Below are positions 61,701 through 64,000 of a stretch of DNA of 64,000 nt, in pieces (the first letter of the stretch is position 1; each line of letters opens with the position of its first letter). The position numbers and the translations under genes were made by a program. The notes beneath the pieces were generated by a model that did not search any database, was not told the origin of the DNA, and saw only the letters and a program-made list of their open reading frames with translations. This DNA comes from Flavobacteriales bacterium (GTDB lineage Bacteria; Bacteroidota; Bacteroidia; UBA10329), in the NCBI GenBank assembly GCA_016124845.1, contig WGMW01000012.1, positions 1-64,000 on the forward strand. The letters are read 5' to 3'.

Positions 61701-63580
61701 GGGTTGGTGGTTTGCCCGCCCGGTTGCCATTCATACGTATAGGGAGCAAGCCCACCAGCCACGTCAATGGTGATCACCCCGGTTCCATCGCAAGCATTGT
61801 TGGCCAAAGCCGTGATCGGTGGAGGCGGTGAGCAGGTGATAGCGAAACTTCCCACGAAGCCATCCCCGCATACCAGCAGCTCGCCCGATGAACCCATGAT
61901 AATATCATAGACTGCACCAGGTGTGGCGATTGTTTCGACATAATTGAGCGTGGAATCGAACTTTACGATGCCCGTTTGCGAACCGACATAGATGTTGCCG
62001 CACAGATCGGCCGCCATGCCGCTGTTCATCAGTTTGGCACCACCCGTTACAGTAGCGCTATTAAGAATTGTGAGCGTGCTTTTATTCACTCTTCGCACGG
62101 TAGCCCCATCTGTCATGTACACATACGGCCCGCTGACGACCAAGCCGTTAAATCCTTGGTAGATGTACGGATGATAGGATGGGTTTGGCACATATCCGGC
62201 CGATGGTTCTGATTCTGATAGCAGAAAGCCACTGGGAACTGAACCCGCAGGGGTAAAATTGGCGTTGGTCTTTCGCAATGTATTTGTTGCGGCCACTCCC
62301 GTAGAACCGAACGTAACATGCAGTGAATACATGTCTCCGTTACAATCTGTTGCAATACAGCGTGTTTCAAGTCCGTAGACGATCTGATCGGAAATGACCC
62401 CCGTACTCAGATCCATTCTACCGAGATTATTATTGCCCGGATTCAAAAAATAGCCCCCAACGGTCAGAACGGTCTTTGAATAGTTGAATGCCAAACGCCA
62501 CTCCTCCACAAGACCCGCAAAGGTCCAAAGTTGCACGCCTGAAGGATCCAGTTTCTGTCGCTTCCCATTCGGATAACCACCAATGATGTAGACATTCCCG
62601 GGATTGTCCACGGCTATGTCGCCTAAGAAGGTGGAGTTGGTAACGTATGTCCATTGGAGAACGCCCGCTGGACTGAATTTCTGCACCTGAAAGTTGGTAT
62701 GATTGCCCTGTACCACCACATTCCCGGCCGCATCTTCCTGAATATCAACCGCGTGGTTGATATCGGGATAGCTGGTGTTGTAGATCCATGGGTCGATGAT
62801 GATCCCTTCGTTGATGGCGGCCTCATCCACGGCCATATCGAACCGGATCTCGTTGCCTTCCATCTTATAATGAATGGGAATCTCCTTTTTACTGGCTGCA
62901 CTCTGCGCATTCGGAGCCTTATCCTTGAGGAGTGTGGTGGGAGTGTGCAATTCCAAATTGCCATCTGCATCAAGCGTAAGCGAAACATCCCCATTCCAGC
63001 GGTAAGCCACATCCTGAACCGAAGCACCGGGCCGGAGTTCGAAGCGATACTTGATTCCGCCTTCCGCGGGCAGTTCAAAAATGGCATCCACGCCCTGAAA
63101 AACATTATGGTACACCACCTGCTTAAAGGCAGGGACGAAGTTGATGTTCGGTTTGCCATCAATACCCGAATAATTGTAGTATTCCGACACTTCCTGCTGC
63201 GAAAGCACCTCCATGTCGGCATGTTGATTCACCCATTGCAGGTCGAACGCATGCCAAATGGTCTCCATTTCACGCTCTTCGGGCTCCTGTTCGTTGTGTT
63301 CGCGCTCTGATTCGGGTATCAGCTCGTATTCTGCATACTGAAAGTGGATGCCGTTCTCGGTGAAATACGCATTGAACTCCGCATTCTCCACTCCGAAAAG
63401 GATGGGTGCGTCCAGCACCGTTCCCTGCTCCTCCAATTTATCGTGGAACTGTCCTTTCTCAGCAATGAAAACCTTGTTCACGAACGGCTCCACCATCATG
63501 GAGGCCGAGGCCGTCTGAGCAACGGACTGCCACGGCCAGAGCAGGCCAAGAAGGATCCAGATGACGAAGGTTCGGTTCAT
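58781..63580 (-). CDS. Giant T9SS type B cargo with propeller-like region and ten PKD domains
   Basis: 1599 residues from the ATG at 63580. After the signal peptide (to QSVAQ) comes an N-terminal domain of about 240 residues (FIAEKGQFHDKLEEQG, VDAIFELPAEGGIKYRFELRPGA in part) of the DUF7948-like type usually found with SBBP beta-propellers. A propeller-like region follows (about 270-600; SPAGVLQW, VYIIGGYPNGKRQKLDPSG). About ten PKD-like units run from about 660 to 1505 (WDWDFGDGTTSTDQNPTHDY is the clearest). The type B sorting domain is canonical (IPSAFTPNGDGRNDGF, IFDRWGEMIFES, WDGTYKG). A likely long surface adhesin. Confidence 0.9.
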   Translation of the reverse strand: MNRTFVIWILLGLLWPWQSVAQTASASMMVEPFVNKVFIAEKGQFHDKLEEQGTVLDAPILFGVENAEFNAYFTENGIHFQYAEYELIPESEREHNEQEPEEREMETIWHAFDLQWVNQHADMEVLSQQEVSEYYNYSGIDGKPNINFVPAFKQVVYHNVFQGVDAIFELPAEGGIKYRFELRPGASVQDVAYRWNGDVSLTLDADGNLELHTPTTLLKDKAPNAQSAASKKEIPIHYKMEGNEIRFDMAVDEAAINEGIIIDPWIYNTSYPDINHAVDIQEDAAGNVVVQGNHTNFQVQKFSPAGVLQWTYVTNSTFLGDIAVDNPGNVYIIGGYPNGKRQKLDPSGVQLWTFAGLVEEWRLAFNYSKTVLTVGGYFLNPGNNNLGRMDLSTGVISDQIVYGLETRCIATDCNGDMYSLHVTFGSTGVAATNTLRKTNANFTPAGSVPSGFLLSESEPSAGYVPNPSYHPYIYQGFNGLVVSGPYVYMTDGATVRRVNKSTLTILNSATVTGGAKLMNSGMAADLCGNIYVGSQTGIVKFDSTLNYVETIATPGAVYDIIMGSSGELLVCGDGFVGSFAITCSPPPPITALANNACDGTGVITIDVAGGLAPYTYEWQPGGQTTNPITGLAAGTYTYTVNDAFCRTFVDSVQIYELPTPTFTAAGVSTNNTNANSVCLGETFQFSDNSVSNDGTIVSWDWDFGDGTTSTDQNPTHDYTAAGTYDVKLVVVSDHGCADSTQFQVNVDPLPAADFTATDVCLGTPTAFTDASTISAGTIAAWGWDFGDGNTSTQQNPSNTYATAGTYTVGLAAVSANGCASAVQHDVDVYVLPQADFTVPTTCVNDPADLIDASTAGDWPITSWQWTAEGQSLSGSSVQHTFSGEGTFPVQLLVQDQFGCVDSVMQQVTISVRPQLQLSVNDDCAGAQFVFTNTSSIQSGSIDSTHWDFGDGNASVTVSPTNVYAQAGVYTVVLYAQSDLGCAADTTFQVEAFPNPVAGLQWQNQCDGTAIPLNETSTVAAPGQLLNSNWTMGDGTVLTDTSLNQYLYATYGDYTIQLDVETQDGCTDSQTFTVSVHAVPVADFSFTNICESDSVHFQDQSNIAQGAIVGWQWTFGNGQSSTASDPAYQSYPADGIYPVQLTVTSDSGCVAVLDDSIEVYSNPIAAFMFDSVCFPGPIQFTDLSDPNGSYGITQWSWVFSNAQSSTQQSPAMMFPSYGAYGATLTVTNSVGCKNAVTLGDALLHPLPVADFTTTLQHCFLVEIPIQDASTVDVLSDDQIVDWSYDLGDGNMITTADGTYQYGSAGFYDLTLTVTTNHGCEDDETKTVEVWPLPSVSFSADPEEGCNPLFVRFSDGTSIPSPYTLSSWRWDVGDGTDTIAVQNPTHLYDATGTAPNDSAVYDVGLVVTSGNGCVDSLTTQDLIVVHPLPEAHFSSVPEKLATIIDPLFKFTDLSTENVTFWNWTFGDGLGAHDQNPEYAYADTGTFVVTLGVATDFGCADTISYIVKVEPYFSFYIPSAFTPNGDGRNDGFFGTGEYLKAYNMKIFDRWGEMIFESNDQNFKWDGTYKGAPAKADQYVYQFNIIDWEGNDHRYTGGFQLLR
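59060..61605 (-). repeat. Coding array of about ten PKD units
   Basis: Ten units of roughly 80-90 codons in the T9SS protein at 58781. Units near the N terminus keep the DFGDGxxS motif; units 3, 5 and 7 are diverged (WTAEGQS, TMGDGTV, VFSNAQS), so the array is old rather than freshly duplicated. Confidence 0.65.
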
Positions 63581-63821
63581 GAATGGGGGTTTCAACCGTG
63601 AGGTAAAGCGAAATTACTGTTTTGCCGTTGTTGTGTAAGACCATGATCTGCGGCCAAGGTTGCTAAAGGGCATCAACAGCCCCTTCCAAACACATCGGCC
63701 GGGAAATGACAGGGCAATCCATCAAATTTCACATCAGGCCTTCTTTTCATTTCTATTTATTGCTGCCGAATGCTAACGTTGTACTGCAATTTATTTCTCC
63801 CACTAAACGATCTGAGAGGTC

Positions 63822-64000
63822 ATGAAAAAAGTATTCGTAACGATGGCAAGTGCCGCATTGCTGGTCACATCGGTTTCCAGTTGCTCTTCCACACAGGGAA
63901 TTTCAGGTTCAGCCCTCGGGCAGGAAGTGAAAACCCTTGCCATACAGGAGTCGGAACAGCTCATTGTCAATTATCTGACCCAGAAATTGGCGGGCGGACA
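63822..64000 (+). CDS. Lipoprotein, partial (DUF4197-like)
   Basis: The gene runs off the window after 59 codons. A lipoprotein signal (MKKVFVTMASAALLVTSVSSC) gives a lipidated Cys at 21, followed by SSTQGISGSALGQEVKTLAIQES, which resembles the start of DUF4197-type exported proteins. Only the N terminus is visible, so the family is tentative. The 226-nt gap upstream has no clear promoter. Confidence 0.65.
   Translation, partial: MKKVFVTMASAALLVTSVSSCSSTQGISGSALGQEVKTLAIQESEQLIVNYLTQKLAGG

Overview
This 64 kb window is a chromosomal segment from a member of the Bacteroidota, most likely an aerobic Flavobacteriales-type lineage. The evidence is eight secreted proteins with type IX secretion system (T9SS) C-terminal sorting domains, Bacteroidota-type promoters (TAnnTTTG at -7 with TTG about 20 bp upstream), the long form of IspG, the futalosine menaquinone pathway (MqnC), and caa3-type oxidase genes arranged as in flavobacteria. 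I see no rRNA, tRNA, CRISPR array, prophage or transposase. No stretch longer than 300 bases lacks a gene. The largest gaps are 37024-37253, 63596-63821, 53310-53509, 5404-5563 and 23205-23358; they hold promoters, terminators or short dispersed repeats.

Layout. 120-4549: a small poly-serine protein transcribed away from a tightly packed glycan cassette (GT9/GT71 fusion, FkbM methyltransferase, sulfotransferase). 4535-14397, all on the minus strand: rimP-nusA-infB, a PIN-domain toxin-antitoxin pair, then ctaB, two cytochrome oxidase subunit III genes, subunit IV, SCO, DUF420 and a small membrane protein. 14521-23204: T9SS cargo genes interleaved with metF, ribE and mqnC. 23359-29048: pdxA, a second PIN toxin-antitoxin pair, then yceD-rpmF-fabH-accB-accC for fatty acid initiation. 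29170-43393: a conserved helical protein, ispG, large T9SS type A proteins, an M23 peptidase lipoprotein and a lectin-like T9SS type B protein. 43499-45958: divergent tryptophan dioxygenase and kynurenine monooxygenase. 46033-58708: a 1218-residue T9SS protein, AIM24-like protein, kdsB, an HU/SPOR protein, hemJ, an ECF sigma factor with a membrane-plus-barrel partner, an ATP-grasp enzyme, DinB and outer-membrane proteins. 58781-63580: a 1599-residue PKD-array T9SS protein. The window ends inside a lipoprotein gene.

The most interesting points are these. (1) Short dispersed repeats are written into protein-coding sequence: a 61-nt element lies in frame inside the GT9/GT71 gene, and a copy read from the other strand forms the start of a membrane-protein gene; other repeats supply the last codons of the SCO gene and of a conserved gene at 29170. 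(2) An intrinsic-terminator-like hairpin sits between the rimP-nusA-infB promoter and the rimP start codon, suggesting autoregulation by NusA. (3) An ECF sigma factor is coupled to one polypeptide that appears to have an anti-sigma-like cytoplasmic tip, one transmembrane helix, a long disordered linker and an outer-membrane barrel. (4) A poly-serine protein shares a symmetric divergent promoter with the glycan-modification cassette. (5) A toxin-antitoxin pair sits where flavobacteria usually carry the alternative complex III and oxidase subunits I and II.
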